From: an uncultured Planctomycetaceae bacterium
Lineage (GTDB): Bacteria > Planctomycetota > Planctomycetia > Planctomycetales > Planctomycetaceae
Reading direction: 5' to 3'
Length of the DNA stretch: 64,000 nucleotides
Assembly (NCBI GenBank): GCA_943787265.1
Contig: CALSLT010000005.1
Location: forward strand, 62,001 to 126,000
Position 1 is the stretch's first letter. Every line of letters begins with the position of its first letter. The notes under the pieces were generated by a model. It was not told the origin of the DNA. It made no database searches and saw nothing but the letters and a program-made list of their open reading frames with translations. A program made the position numbers and the translations under genes. Positions 27,155 to 36,737 of this stretch are shown here, one piece after another.

Positions 27155-29656
27155 TTAGTGGTTAAACAGAAATTCTTTGGTGTTGACCACAACCCAGATG
27201 ATGTCTTCGTACGCCTCTTTCACTGCCTGGTCGGGCGATGTGCTGGTTGGGCCGGAAGCTGCTCTCGTCTTCTTACGCTCGACATGGGCCAGTGCGACTT
27301 CTAACTCGCTGTCCTTTGGGTGGCGTGATAGAGCGTGCAGGTAAAGTTCGGAGACTCTGGCTTTGTCGTCGCGATCCTTCTCGCGTGAGAGCGTCACCGC
27401 GCGGCCATTGGATGTCGAAAGAATGCTGTGCATGGCGTCGGAGTTGATCAGGTGCAGGCTTTGAGCAAGGTCGGCGCTGGCAGTCCGCTCGCATTCGCAG
27501 GCGGTGTCCATCTGAGGTCGACCGAAGACCCGCAGGAAGAACGACTCGTTATTTGACGAATCGTCTGGCAAAGCAACGGCGCGAACGCCGACCGGCTGTC
27601 TTCCGAAACTGTTTCTGGCTCCAGCGACATCGTTAATAGCGTCCAGCATGACTTCGGCGGCCAGACGTCTTGGGTGGCAACGAGCGAAGTTCTGTTCGTC
27701 GTTGCCGTTGTGTTCGTTGGGGAATGAACTGCGCTGATAGGTTCGCGAGTTGGCAATCGTTCGGCACAGTTGCTTGAGATCGAAGCCGGACTCGACAAAC
27801 GACGACGCCAGTTCATTCAGCAGTTCAGGATGCGTCGCCGGGTTGGTGACTCGCAGGTCGTCTTCAGGTTCTACCAGGCCTCGCCCGAAGAAGTGCTTCC
27901 AGTACCGATTCACCAGGACCTTCGCGAAGAAAGGATTTTCTGTGGCGGTCATCCATTCGGAAAGATCGATTCGCGGATCGCGTTGGGCGGGGACATCGAT
28001 GGCGGCAGCATCCAGCGGAGTCGGTCTGACATCGACGTTGTTATTCGGGTTCTTCGCAACGGCCAGAATTCGCTTGTGATACACGACGTCGTTTTCCGGC
28101 ATCTTGCGAACTTCCTTGCGACCGATCGTCGAGAAGAACGCCGCAAAACCGTAATAGTCGTCCTGGCTCCATTTTTCGTACGGATGATGGTGGCACTGAG
28201 CGCACTGAATTCGCACTCCCAGAAACACCTGAGCGATGTCTGCCATCTGGTCTTTGGGATCTTTCACCGCGCGGTACCACGACACGGCCGGGTTGGTCGC
28301 CGGGTTTCCGCGAGCGGTGACCAGCTCGATAGCGAACTTGTCGAACGGTTTGTTCGCGTTGAGGCTGGCCTGAATCCAGTCGTAGAAGCCGTGAGTTTCT
28401 CGCGAAACCTGTTCGAGGCCTCCCTGAGACTTGTTCCGCAGAATGCCTGCCCACTTATTCGCGAACAACTGAGCGTACCCGACACTATCGAGTAGTTGAT
28501 TGATCTTGGCCGGTCGCCGGTTGGCATCTTTGGATGCCAGAAATTCCTGAGTCTCCGGGAGGGTTGGAATGCGGCCGGTCAGGTCCAGAGTCGCGCGGCG
28601 CAGGAACGTGCTGTCGTCACATTCGCCCGACGGAGGCAGGCCGAGTGTCTTCAGTTTGGCGAAGACGTGCTGGTCGATGAAGTTGGCGGGTGTCGGCAGG
28701 TTGGGAGTTGGCTGCCCCAGCGGCACGGTCGCCATGAAGGCGCTGACGTGTTCCTGAAACCGGATCATGACCGACGTCGTACCGGTACGGTCTTTGATGT
28801 GAACTCGCCCGTGATGATCGACCTCGCACATGTCCGGCTGATTCGCTTTGTACTCGGCCACCCGCGTGATATCGCGAGTGGTGCCGTCGCTGAAGTACGC
28901 CGTCACGACCAGTTGTTGCGATGCCTTCTGAGCGATGACTCGACTGGTTGGCGATACCTCGATGCGCTCAACGACCGGGTCATTCGCGGGACCGTACGGC
29001 AGCCCGGCGGCAATCCAGCGACGCAGCAATCTGTATTCATCGCTGCCGGGCTTGATCCGAGCTCCGCCTCCATGAGGCACGATGCCGCTGGCTTTGCGAA
29101 GAACGAAACTTTCATCCGGAGCCGGTGGGAAGATTCGTCGACCGCGTGACTCTTTCGTCAAAAACTCGTGATCGCCTTCAGGCTCAAAGCCGAGCAGCGA
29201 AAGGCGGAAGTTATTCTTACCGGACGGCGTGCCGTGGCAAGCTCCGCTGTTACACCCGGCTCGCGTGAGCTGAGGAATGATGTCGTTGGGAAAGCTGATA
29301 TCGCGTTTTTTTTCGACCGACGAAACGACAATCGGAATCGTCGCCGTGTCCTCGCCGAACCTTGCCGTGATGACGGCCCGACCGTTCGCAAGCGGCGTGA
29401 CAAACCCGGTTTCGTCGATCGAGGCGATGGTCGAAGGCTCGACCTGAAAAGTCACATCGGCAGTCACATCGGCGGGTTGGCCGTTAACGATTCGCGAAAC
29501 AACCAGTTGCTGACGGGCCCCGGCGTTGTGCAGAGCGACGCTTCCAGTCGTACCTTCAAACTGAAGCGAGGCGCCTTCAGACACTGAACACGCCACGGCG
29601 GCGATCAATGCCACCAGAATCGGAAATGGATGCACGGACGAAGGAGAAAGCGTCAT
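27155..29656 (-). CDS. secreted Ig-like/DUF1549/DUF1553 protein
   Basis: An 833-residue secreted protein. After the signal peptide (about residues 10-28) comes a bacterial Ig-like (Big2) domain (VTFQVEPSTIASIDETGFVTPL), then a short cytochrome-like segment with a Cys-x4-Cys-His pattern (AGCNSGACHG) in place of ordinary CxxCH. DUF1549 (about 320-520) has the second motif IQCAQCHHHPYEKW, a normal CxxCH. DUF1553 (about 555-820) has VNRYWKHFFGRGLVEPEDD and the typical C-terminus KEFLFNH. Its role is unproven; these proteins are grouped with DUF1501 and PPC proteins across planctomycetes, as here. It is divergent from the DUF1501 gene (254 bp gap) and upstream of the PPC gene. Confidence 0.9.
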   Translation of the reverse strand: MTLSPSSVHPFPILVALIAAVACSVSEGASLQFEGTTGSVALHNAGARQQLVVSRIVNGQPADVTADVTFQVEPSTIASIDETGFVTPLANGRAVITARFGEDTATIPIVVSSVEKKRDISFPNDIIPQLTRAGCNSGACHGTPSGKNNFRLSLLGFEPEGDHEFLTKESRGRRIFPPAPDESFVLRKASGIVPHGGGARIKPGSDEYRLLRRWIAAGLPYGPANDPVVERIEVSPTSRVIAQKASQQLVVTAYFSDGTTRDITRVAEYKANQPDMCEVDHHGRVHIKDRTGTTSVMIRFQEHVSAFMATVPLGQPTPNLPTPANFIDQHVFAKLKTLGLPPSGECDDSTFLRRATLDLTGRIPTLPETQEFLASKDANRRPAKINQLLDSVGYAQLFANKWAGILRNKSQGGLEQVSRETHGFYDWIQASLNANKPFDKFAIELVTARGNPATNPAVSWYRAVKDPKDQMADIAQVFLGVRIQCAQCHHHPYEKWSQDDYYGFAAFFSTIGRKEVRKMPENDVVYHKRILAVAKNPNNNVDVRPTPLDAAAIDVPAQRDPRIDLSEWMTATENPFFAKVLVNRYWKHFFGRGLVEPEDDLRVTNPATHPELLNELASSFVESGFDLKQLCRTIANSRTYQRSSFPNEHNGNDEQNFARCHPRRLAAEVMLDAINDVAGARNSFGRQPVGVRAVALPDDSSNNESFFLRVFGRPQMDTACECERTASADLAQSLHLINSDAMHSILSTSNGRAVTLSREKDRDDKARVSELYLHALSRHPKDSELEVALAHVERKKTRAASGPTSTSPDQAVKEAYEDIIWVVVNTKEFLFNH

Positions 29657-29910
29657 GGGATTACCCGCCGAGGTTCACATCAGTGAGAGCTCATCCATCG
29701 TACATCCATCCGGCGCCAAAACGGTATGGAACATCGCATCCCCAGCAATCCGTCTCCGAAAACTCATCAACGCGATCATCGCCGTGGCCGTCAGAAAGAT
29801 TTCCGTTTTCTCGACGGGCGGATCCGATAAACTGTTTGCCCGGCAAATGCTCACATTTTCCCGTGCGGAAATCTCTCGATCTACCTCAGAAGTCGACAGC
29901 GGATTCAGCT

Positions 29911-31326
29911 ATGAAAAATGAAGCAAAACGCTGCCCCGGTCCTGTGTCTCGCCGCAGTTTTCTGGAGATCGGCGGGCTCAGTGTTCTTGGCCTGGGGATG
30001 AGCGACTACCTGAAGTATCAGGCCGAGGCGGCGTCCCGCGGCGACGACATGAGTGACACTTCCGTAATCTTCATCTGGCTTCCGGGCGGACCTCCGCACA
30101 TGGAAACCTACGATATGAAACCGGAAGCGCCGCTGGACTACCGTGGCGATTTCCAGCCGATCCACACCAACGTGTCCGGCATCGACGTCTGCGAGCATCT
30201 TCCCATGCACGCCAAAGTCGCCGACAAGTTCACGCTGATTCGATCCATCCATCACAAGTTTGCCGACCACGGCGGCGGGCACAAACGACTGATGACCGGC
30301 CGCGTTCCGGCGACTCCAACGGGGACGGTCAACGACGCGCCGGCCGTCAGCACCATCGTCAAAAAGATGCTCGAAAAGAGTTCCAGCGAGATGCCGGTCT
30401 GCGTCACCGAAGTCGACGGCAGCCGGGCAGGCATCGACACATTCGCGATGGGACCAGCATGGCTCGGACCGTCGACCACTCCGTTCACCGTGGCCGGCGA
30501 CCCTCACAAGCCAGACTTCAAGGTTCAGAACATCGGCGTCAAGAAGGAGATGGAAGACCGGCTTGATGACCGGCTGGCGATGCTGAAAGGTGTCGACAAT
30601 TTCCGCCGCGAAGTCGACAAGAGCGGAGCCATGAAAGCGATGGACGGGTTCAACCGGCAGGCCATCGACATGCTCATGAGTGAGAAAGTCCGCAACGCTT
30701 TCGACCTGTCGAAGGAGCCGACCGAACTCCGCGACCGCTACGGCTGGAACGCGTACGGGCAGCGAGCGATCCTGGGGCGGCGACTTGTCGAAGCCGGGGT
30801 TCGGTTCGTGACGATGGTCTGGGAGCACCCGCGGATCGACGCTCCCAAATACGCCGTCTACAACTGGGACTCCCACGCGGTGAACGCTCACATTTTCAAA
30901 GACGCGTTGTGGCGGTTGCCATGCTATGACCAAGCTCTGTCGACGCTGATCGAAGATCTTTATGAGCGTGGACTGGATCGTAAAGTTCTGCTCGTCTGTA
31001 CTGGCGAGTTTGGACGGACTCCGCGAATCACTGTTCGGCGCGGAACTCAGACGGGAGTCGAACAACCCGGCCGCGATCACTGGCCAAAGGCGATGTCTGT
31101 ACTGGTTTCCGGAGGCGGCATGCAGACCGGCCAGATCATCGGAGCGACCAATAACAAAGGTGAGCATCCCGCCGAGCGCCCGCTCACTCCGAACGACCTG
31201 TGGGCCTCGGTCTACCGTCACATCGGCATCGACCATCAGCACACGCTGCACGACTTGCAGGGCCGACCGATGCAGATTCTGCCGTTTGGGCAACCGATCC
31301 CCGAACTGATGCCGGTTCGTGCCTGA
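29911..31326 (+). CDS. Tat-exported DUF1501 protein (sulfatase-like fold)
   Basis: A 471-residue protein. The N-terminus has a twin-arginine leader, SRRSFLEIGGLSVLGLG, so it is exported folded. The body is DUF1501, related to the alkaline phosphatase/sulfatase superfamily: FIWLPGGPPHMETYDMKP near the start, VCTGEFGRTPRI near the C-terminus, and ILPFGQPIPEL at the end. The start at 29911 is chosen because it places the Tat motif correctly; the frame extends upstream to 29608 without family resemblance. It is divergent from the DUF1549/DUF1553 gene. In planctomycetes the two families nearly always occur together, but the enzymatic activity is not established. Confidence 0.92.
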   Translation: MKNEAKRCPGPVSRRSFLEIGGLSVLGLGMSDYLKYQAEAASRGDDMSDTSVIFIWLPGGPPHMETYDMKPEAPLDYRGDFQPIHTNVSGIDVCEHLPMHAKVADKFTLIRSIHHKFADHGGGHKRLMTGRVPATPTGTVNDAPAVSTIVKKMLEKSSSEMPVCVTEVDGSRAGIDTFAMGPAWLGPSTTPFTVAGDPHKPDFKVQNIGVKKEMEDRLDDRLAMLKGVDNFRREVDKSGAMKAMDGFNRQAIDMLMSEKVRNAFDLSKEPTELRDRYGWNAYGQRAILGRRLVEAGVRFVTMVWEHPRIDAPKYAVYNWDSHAVNAHIFKDALWRLPCYDQALSTLIEDLYERGLDRKVLLVCTGEFGRTPRITVRRGTQTGVEQPGRDHWPKAMSVLVSGGGMQTGQIIGATNNKGEHPAERPLTPNDLWASVYRHIGIDHQHTLHDLQGRPMQILPFGQPIPELMPVRA

Positions 31327-31554
31327 TGGTCGATCTTTGAAAGGATTGACAGGTTTGTCCGCAGCCGCGACGCTTCTTCGCGATGACAGACAGCGAGGAT
31401 GCCACCGTTGGTTCGACCGGCAGTGCGTTCAAGCCTCAACCCGGACGAACCTGCAGCGGCACCAATTTCGCAGTGCGGCAACGGCCGCAACGGATTCGAG
31501 CTACCGCTCGAAAATTAAAAGGCACACAGACGACACAATAGTTGACTGTTTGCA

Positions 31555-34500
31555 TTGCAGGATTCACTCAGGTTGGCGACCTCGACTTACACAGCTCCTC
31601 AGGAGCTGACAGCTCTGGTATCGCTCCTTGAAGGAACTCCCGGATTTAACGGACTGGTGTCGGCTCTGGAAGCTGGCAACAGCGGGACAATTGACGGAGC
31701 GTGGGGCTCAGCGTCCGCGCTGACTTCAGCCACTCTGTCGAAACGCTGCCCCGGAACACTGCTCGTCGTGCTGCCCCGGCAGGCTGACCTGGACGACTAC
31801 GCCGATGATCTGGAAGCTTTCCTTGACGAAGCTCCCAGCATCTTCCCAGCCTGGGACACGTTGCCAAACGAGCACGATGTTACCGACTCGGTATTCGGTA
31901 AGCGGTTACGAATTCTCAGGCGATTTCAGGGAGCCGAACGACCGAAGCTGGTCGTTACAACGATCGCCGCGCTGCTTCAGCCGACTCCGTCGCGAGCCGA
32001 GATTCAAGCCGGAACCCGCACGGTTTCGATCGGCGACGAACTCGACCAGGAAGACTTTCAGCAGTGGTTGATTGATCGCGGTTTCGAACGCGTGACGGGA
32101 ATTCAACTGCCCGGTGAGTTCGCTGTGCGGGGTGGAATTCTCGATCTGTACCCACCGGATTCCGAAGACCCGATCCGCCTGGAATTCTTCGACACGGAAG
32201 TCGAGTCGATTCGCAAGTTCGACGCCGAGAGCCAGCGGACCGTCGAGAATCTGAACTCAGTGGATATCGCAATCGTCTCGCCAGTTGATGCGGAAAGTGG
32301 CGACGAAGAGTCAACGGGAACGGGCGGTTCGAAAAAGATCACCGCTGCCAGTAAGCAGGCGGTGAACAGCCACCTGGGTGGCGAATCGTTGATGGACTTT
32401 CTGCCGGACGCGACGTGGTCTGTGCTCAGTGAACTGAGTGATCTCGTCGCCGAAGGTCGGCAGTACCTTGAGCGGATGAAAGATCCGCGAGGGTTGTTCA
32501 GCGTCGACGCGGTCATGGCGAAGCTGACGCTGAAGCCGACGGTCGAAGTCGCACCGATCGCGGCCGACGGCTTCGATACGTCCTGTCATTTGCAGATCGA
32601 GTCGATCGAGCGTTTTACTGGTCCTCGCGCCGAAGTTCTGAACGAGCTGGCAGAAGTCGTCGGTCGACAGGAACGAGTCTTGATCGCCTGTCACAACGAG
32701 GGCGAGCAGCAGAGACTTACCGAACTATTGAACGAAGGCGTGCCGGATCTCGCTGAGCGGGTGATGCTGTGCATCGGCCGGGTCGGTCGAGGGTTTCGGC
32801 TTGTGCCGCAGGGCGTTGTCGTCCTGAGCGATCACGAGCTGTTCAACAGGACGGACATCCGCCGCGTTGCGAAGAAGAAGCCGCGGTTTGAAAGCCGGGC
32901 GATCGACAGCTTCATCGAGCTGAACGAGGGCGATCTGGTCGTTCACCTGACGCATGGCATCGGCAAGTACCACGCCATGAAAGTCATGGACACCGACGAC
33001 CAGATGGAAGAACACCTCGAGCTGGAATTCCGGAACAGCGTGCGGGTTTACGTCCCGGTTTCGCTAATCCACCTCGTGCAGAAGTACGTCGGCGGTGCAA
33101 AGTCCGCTCCCGAGTTATCGCTGGTCGGCAGTTCGTCATGGGCGAAGAAAAAGGAAAAAGTTTCTGAAGCGATCGCCGATCTGGCTTCGGACATGATCCG
33201 TCTTCAGGCAGCACGGGCGGCCAAGCCGGGAATTGCCTGCCCGCCAGATTCGCACTGGCAGAAGGAATTCGAAGCCGCGTTTCCGTACACGCCGACTCCC
33301 GACCAGGCCACGGCCGTCGTCGAGTGCAAGCAGGACTTCGAACGCGAACGCCCGATGGACCGACTGATCTGCGGCGACGTTGGCTATGGAAAAACCGAAG
33401 TCGCGATGCGAGCGGCTTTCAAGATGATCGACTCCGGTCGGCAGGTCGCGATTCTGGTTCCGACGACCGTGCTAGCTGAGCAGCATTACCGCACGCTTTG
33501 CGAGCGCATGGCTGAGTTTCCGATCACGATCCGGTCTTTGTCACGGTTCAAGACGAAGGGCCAACAGAAGAAAGTCATTGAAGAACTGAAAGAAGGCAAA
33601 GTCGATCTGGTCGTCGGTACGCATCGACTGGTTTCGAAAGACGTTGGCTTCCGGAACCTCGGCTTACTGGTCATCGACGAGGAGCAGCGGTTTGGCGTCG
33701 AGGTCAAAGAGGCTCTTAAGCATCTCAGACTCGAAATCGACGTGCTGACTCTCAGTGCGACTCCGATTCCGCGAACGCTGCATCTGTCGCTGTTGGGGAT
33801 TCGCGATATCTCGAACCTGACGACGCCTCCGCAGGAACGCGTTGCGGTGACGACTAGGATTTGCCGGTTCGATGCAGACCTCATCCGGCAGTCAATCGTC
33901 CGCGAACTGAATCGCAACGGACAGGTCTTCTTCGTCCACAACCGCGTCTACAACATTCATGATATTGCCGCTCGGCTGGAGCAGATTGTTCCGGAAGCTC
34001 GCTACGACGTTGCGCACGGACAGATGACTCCGAGTGATCTTGAAGCGGCGATGCTCCGTTTCGTGCGTGGCGAGACGGACGTGCTGGTCTGCACAACGAT
34101 CGTCGAAAGCGGCGTCGACATTCCTAATGCAAACACAATGTTCATTCACCAGGCCGACAATTACGGACTGGCTGACATGCATCAGCTTCGCGGCCGCGTC
34201 GGTCGGTACAAACACCGAGCGTATTGCTACCTCTTGCTCGAAGAAGGCAAGACGCTGACCAGCACGGCCGCTAAACGAATGAAGGCGATCGAGGAGTTCA
34301 GTGAGCTGGGGGCCGGCTTCAAGATCGCGATGCGTGACTTGGAAATTCGCGGTGCCGGCAACATTCTGGGTACCGAGCAAAGCGGTCATATCGCGACGGT
34401 CGGGTACGAGCTTTACTGCCAGCTTCTCGAAAATGCCGTGCGGACTCTGAAGAAAGAACCGCTACGAGAAAAGAAGCACGTCACTCTGGAACTGCCAGGT

Positions 34501-34902
34501 TCGGCATTCTTTCCGTCGTCGTACGTTCCGCCCGGCAAAGCGAAGATCGAAATTTATCGCCGTCTGGCAGCCCTCGACACGGTCGAACAGTTGCGGGATT
34601 TCGAAGCCGAATTACGTGACCGATTTGGACCGATTCCCAGAGACGCGGCTCGACTGGTCGCTCAGCAGGAAGTGCAGATTCTGGCCCGGTTGTGGCAGGT
34701 CGTGAGAATCAACCTCGAAGAAGAGTATATCACGATGACCTACGAAGACCGGAAATATATGAATCTGCTGAAAAACCGAGTCGGGAAGCGGTTCCGGATC
34801 GTCGACGAAAAGCAGGCCTGTTACCTGATGAAGAACCCGGACGCTCCGCCGGACCGGCTGCTGAAGACGCTGAAAAAGATGTTGCAGCCATTTTCTGACT
34901 GA
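31555..34902 (+). CDS. mfd: transcription-repair coupling factor
   Basis: A protein of about 1110 residues that removes RNA polymerase stalled at DNA damage and recruits UvrA. An N-terminal UvrB-like region (VLPRQADLDDYADDLE, FPAWDTLPNEHD, GGILDLYPPDSEDPIRLEFF) is followed by the RNA-polymerase-interacting CarD-like domain (about 455-515, GDLVVHLTHGIGKYHAM). Next is the RecG-like translocase with Walker A (GDVGYGKTEVAMRAAF), DEEQ box (VIDEEQRFGV), SATPIPRTL, VESGVDIPNANTM and QLRGRVGR. A TRCF C-terminal domain ends the protein. No ATG start is seen: candidates are TTG at 31555 and TTG at 31573, the latter with GCAGGA about 10 bases upstream. The gene is monocistronic or the first of a group including the parvulin gene. 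Confidence 0.96.
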   Translation: MQDSLRLATSTYTAPQELTALVSLLEGTPGFNGLVSALEAGNSGTIDGAWGSASALTSATLSKRCPGTLLVVLPRQADLDDYADDLEAFLDEAPSIFPAWDTLPNEHDVTDSVFGKRLRILRRFQGAERPKLVVTTIAALLQPTPSRAEIQAGTRTVSIGDELDQEDFQQWLIDRGFERVTGIQLPGEFAVRGGILDLYPPDSEDPIRLEFFDTEVESIRKFDAESQRTVENLNSVDIAIVSPVDAESGDEESTGTGGSKKITAASKQAVNSHLGGESLMDFLPDATWSVLSELSDLVAEGRQYLERMKDPRGLFSVDAVMAKLTLKPTVEVAPIAADGFDTSCHLQIESIERFTGPRAEVLNELAEVVGRQERVLIACHNEGEQQRLTELLNEGVPDLAERVMLCIGRVGRGFRLVPQGVVVLSDHELFNRTDIRRVAKKKPRFESRAIDSFIELNEGDLVVHLTHGIGKYHAMKVMDTDDQMEEHLELEFRNSVRVYVPVSLIHLVQKYVGGAKSAPELSLVGSSSWAKKKEKVSEAIADLASDMIRLQAARAAKPGIACPPDSHWQKEFEAAFPYTPTPDQATAVVECKQDFERERPMDRLICGDVGYGKTEVAMRAAFKMIDSGRQVAILVPTTVLAEQHYRTLCERMAEFPITIRSLSRFKTKGQQKKVIEELKEGKVDLVVGTHRLVSKDVGFRNLGLLVIDEEQRFGVEVKEALKHLRLEIDVLTLSATPIPRTLHLSLLGIRDISNLTTPPQERVAVTTRICRFDADLIRQSIVRELNRNGQVFFVHNRVYNIHDIAARLEQIVPEARYDVAHGQMTPSDLEAAMLRFVRGETDVLVCTTIVESGVDIPNANTMFIHQADNYGLADMHQLRGRVGRYKHRAYCYLLLEEGKTLTSTAAKRMKAIEEFSELGAGFKIAMRDLEIRGAGNILGTEQSGHIATVGYELYCQLLENAVRTLKKEPLREKKHVTLELPGSAFFPSSYVPPGKAKIEIYRRLAALDTVEQLRDFEAELRDRFGPIPRDAARLVAQQEVQILARLWQVVRINLEEEYITMTYEDRKYMNLLKNRVGKRFRIVDEKQACYLMKNPDAPPDRLLKTLKKMLQPFSD

Positions 34903-35022
34903 CGGTATAACCCGCGTCCCTTCTCACTGACCTCTCCTGTCGGGCTACGCTGCGCTCTCAGAATCCCACCCTGAAATCGCCCGGCAAACCGGTCTCGACC
35001 TGTTCTGAATGGATGCAGAACC

Positions 35023-36225
35023 ATGTCTTTCCGCATGGCTGTCTTACTTAGCCTGTCACTTTTCGTTGGATGCCAGAAGCCCAAAATGCCGGGCTTTATC
35101 ACCAAATTCACGAAAACCACGTCCGATGAAGGAGCTAAGGCTCCCCCTCGAACGACGTTCGCCAGCGACGCCCCCAGCAGCATTCCGATGGGGGAAACCG
35201 ACTACGAAGGCTCATCGATTCGGCTGACGGACTACTCTGGAGACGAGGCTCCGGCGGAGCTTTTCGGAGCTACCGTCGTCGCAACCGTCAATTCGTTGCC
35301 GATTTTCGCCGACGACGTCCTGCAACCTCACACCCTGAATCTTGAGAAAGCTCAGGCTCAATTATCGCAGCCCGAAATGAACCGGCTCCGAGCCAAGATC
35401 ATCCAGCAGGAATTGCCTCAGCACATTGAAAAAGCATTGCTGCTGTCCGCACTTCGCGAAGACATTGAAGAAGAACAGTTCGAACAACTTTCCAGTCAGG
35501 TGAATAACCTGTTCGAACGGGAAGTCGACAAGCTGAAAGAACGATACAACGTAGAAACAAAAATCGAGCTGGAGCGAATCCTGGAAGAGCAGGGTACATC
35601 CCTGGACAACCTGAACCACGCGTTTGCCTCTCGTGAGCTTTCGATGTTCTACATTGGCCGAAAATCGAAAGACGCAACACGGCTCGGCCGCCAGGAACTG
35701 ATGGAGTGGTACGAGCAGAATAAAGCTCAGTACGCGATCGAGGCGGCGGTGAAGTGGCAGCAAATCCGAATCAACAACCCATCTGACGGCGGGCGTGAAG
35801 CGGGCTTTGCAAAAATGAAGCAGGCCATTGACGCTCTGCGAAACGGCACCGAATTCGGGCAGGTCGCCAAGCAATTCTCTGACGGACCGAAACGTGACGC
35901 TGGCGGAATTTGGGACTGGACGAAGCAGGGCAGTCTGGCTGACGAGAAGGTTGAACGAGCATTATTCGAAATCCCGGCCGGCAAGATCAGCCAGCCGCTA
36001 GAAACGGGTTCGGCGTTTGTTCTGGTTAAAGTCATTGAACGACGCGACGCTGGTTTTGTCCCATTCGAAGATGTCCAGGACAAAATCAACAACAAGCTGC
36101 AGTCTGAGTCTCGCCGAGATGCCGCACAGAACGTGATCAAAGACCTGAATAACACGGCGACAATCTGGACCATCTTCGATAAGAAGCCAGGCAGCTCCGC
36201 GCCGTCAGCTCCGGCGACGTTCTAA
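35023..36225 (+). CDS. SurA-like parvulin peptidyl-prolyl isomerase lipoprotein
   Basis: A 400-residue protein. The N-terminus ends in a lipobox (LSLFVGC, Cys at about residue 15), so it is probably a lipid-anchored exported chaperone. A SurA N-terminal-like helical region (about 80-210, with QQELPQHIEKALLLSALRED) precedes a PpiC/rotamase domain (about 240-350, containing VAKQFSDGPKRDAGGIWDWTKQGSL and ALFEIPAGKISQPLET). It would help fold exported or outer-membrane proteins. It follows mfd by 120 bp on the same strand and is followed by a small membrane protein gene at 84 bp. No Shine-Dalgarno sequence is obvious. Confidence 0.88.
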   Translation: MSFRMAVLLSLSLFVGCQKPKMPGFITKFTKTTSDEGAKAPPRTTFASDAPSSIPMGETDYEGSSIRLTDYSGDEAPAELFGATVVATVNSLPIFADDVLQPHTLNLEKAQAQLSQPEMNRLRAKIIQQELPQHIEKALLLSALREDIEEEQFEQLSSQVNNLFEREVDKLKERYNVETKIELERILEEQGTSLDNLNHAFASRELSMFYIGRKSKDATRLGRQELMEWYEQNKAQYAIEAAVKWQQIRINNPSDGGREAGFAKMKQAIDALRNGTEFGQVAKQFSDGPKRDAGGIWDWTKQGSLADEKVERALFEIPAGKISQPLETGSAFVLVKVIERRDAGFVPFEDVQDKINNKLQSESRRDAAQNVIKDLNNTATIWTIFDKKPGSSAPSAPATF

Positions 36226-36309
36226 ATCGTCTCATACGTCCGCAATTCTGAGTAAGCCGAAGACGTAGCTCGCTCGGATACAGACATTTCAGTGTGAAGG
36301 CATTGATCC

Positions 36310-36606
36310 ATGCGAATGCTGAGGTTCCTTCACTCGATCTCGTTCTCGATCGGGCTGTCCCTTCTGCTGGGTGGCGCTGTCGTGCTGCTGACCGAAAAGA
36401 TCGTCATCTATCCGCACGAACGCTCGCTGCCACTTCTTCAACTCAGCAAAGTGGAAGAGGCGGGTTTCAAAACGCTGCACAAGATTCCCGGACTTCATGC
36501 ACGGCAGGGCATCACACCGTCAGATTCTGTCGGTGGTGGAATGCTCGGCGCTGGCGGGTTGATCTGCCTGCTGGCCGGCGGGGCGATGTGGCGATGTGTT
36601 GCTTAA
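36310..36606 (+). CDS. small two-helix membrane protein of unknown function
   Basis: A 98-residue protein I do not recognise. It has two hydrophobic segments, residues about 8-28 (ISFSIGLSLLLGGAVVLL) and 75-95 (GGGMLGAGGLICLLAGGAM), joined by a polar stretch that would lie outside if both ends are inside. GAAGG lies about 10 bases upstream of the ATG, supporting the start. It follows the parvulin lipoprotein gene on the same strand and may share its transcript. Confidence 0.65.
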   Translation: MRMLRFLHSISFSIGLSLLLGGAVVLLTEKIVIYPHERSLPLLQLSKVEEAGFKTLHKIPGLHARQGITPSDSVGGGMLGAGGLICLLAGGAMWRCVA

Positions 36607-36737
36607 CGCGTCGGTCGCGTTCAGGCTGACGGAGTTACTCGCCGCTGACGAACAATCGCTCGAATTCGGATTGCGGCCGCAATCCGATCTCACCCTGAAG
36701 CCGTAACAAAGAACCACTTCGTCAGGCAGAGCGTGAC

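Noticed and set aside
29905..31293. 462-codon minus-strand open frame
   Set aside because: Exactly antisense to the DUF1501 gene; a mirror of its codon bias.
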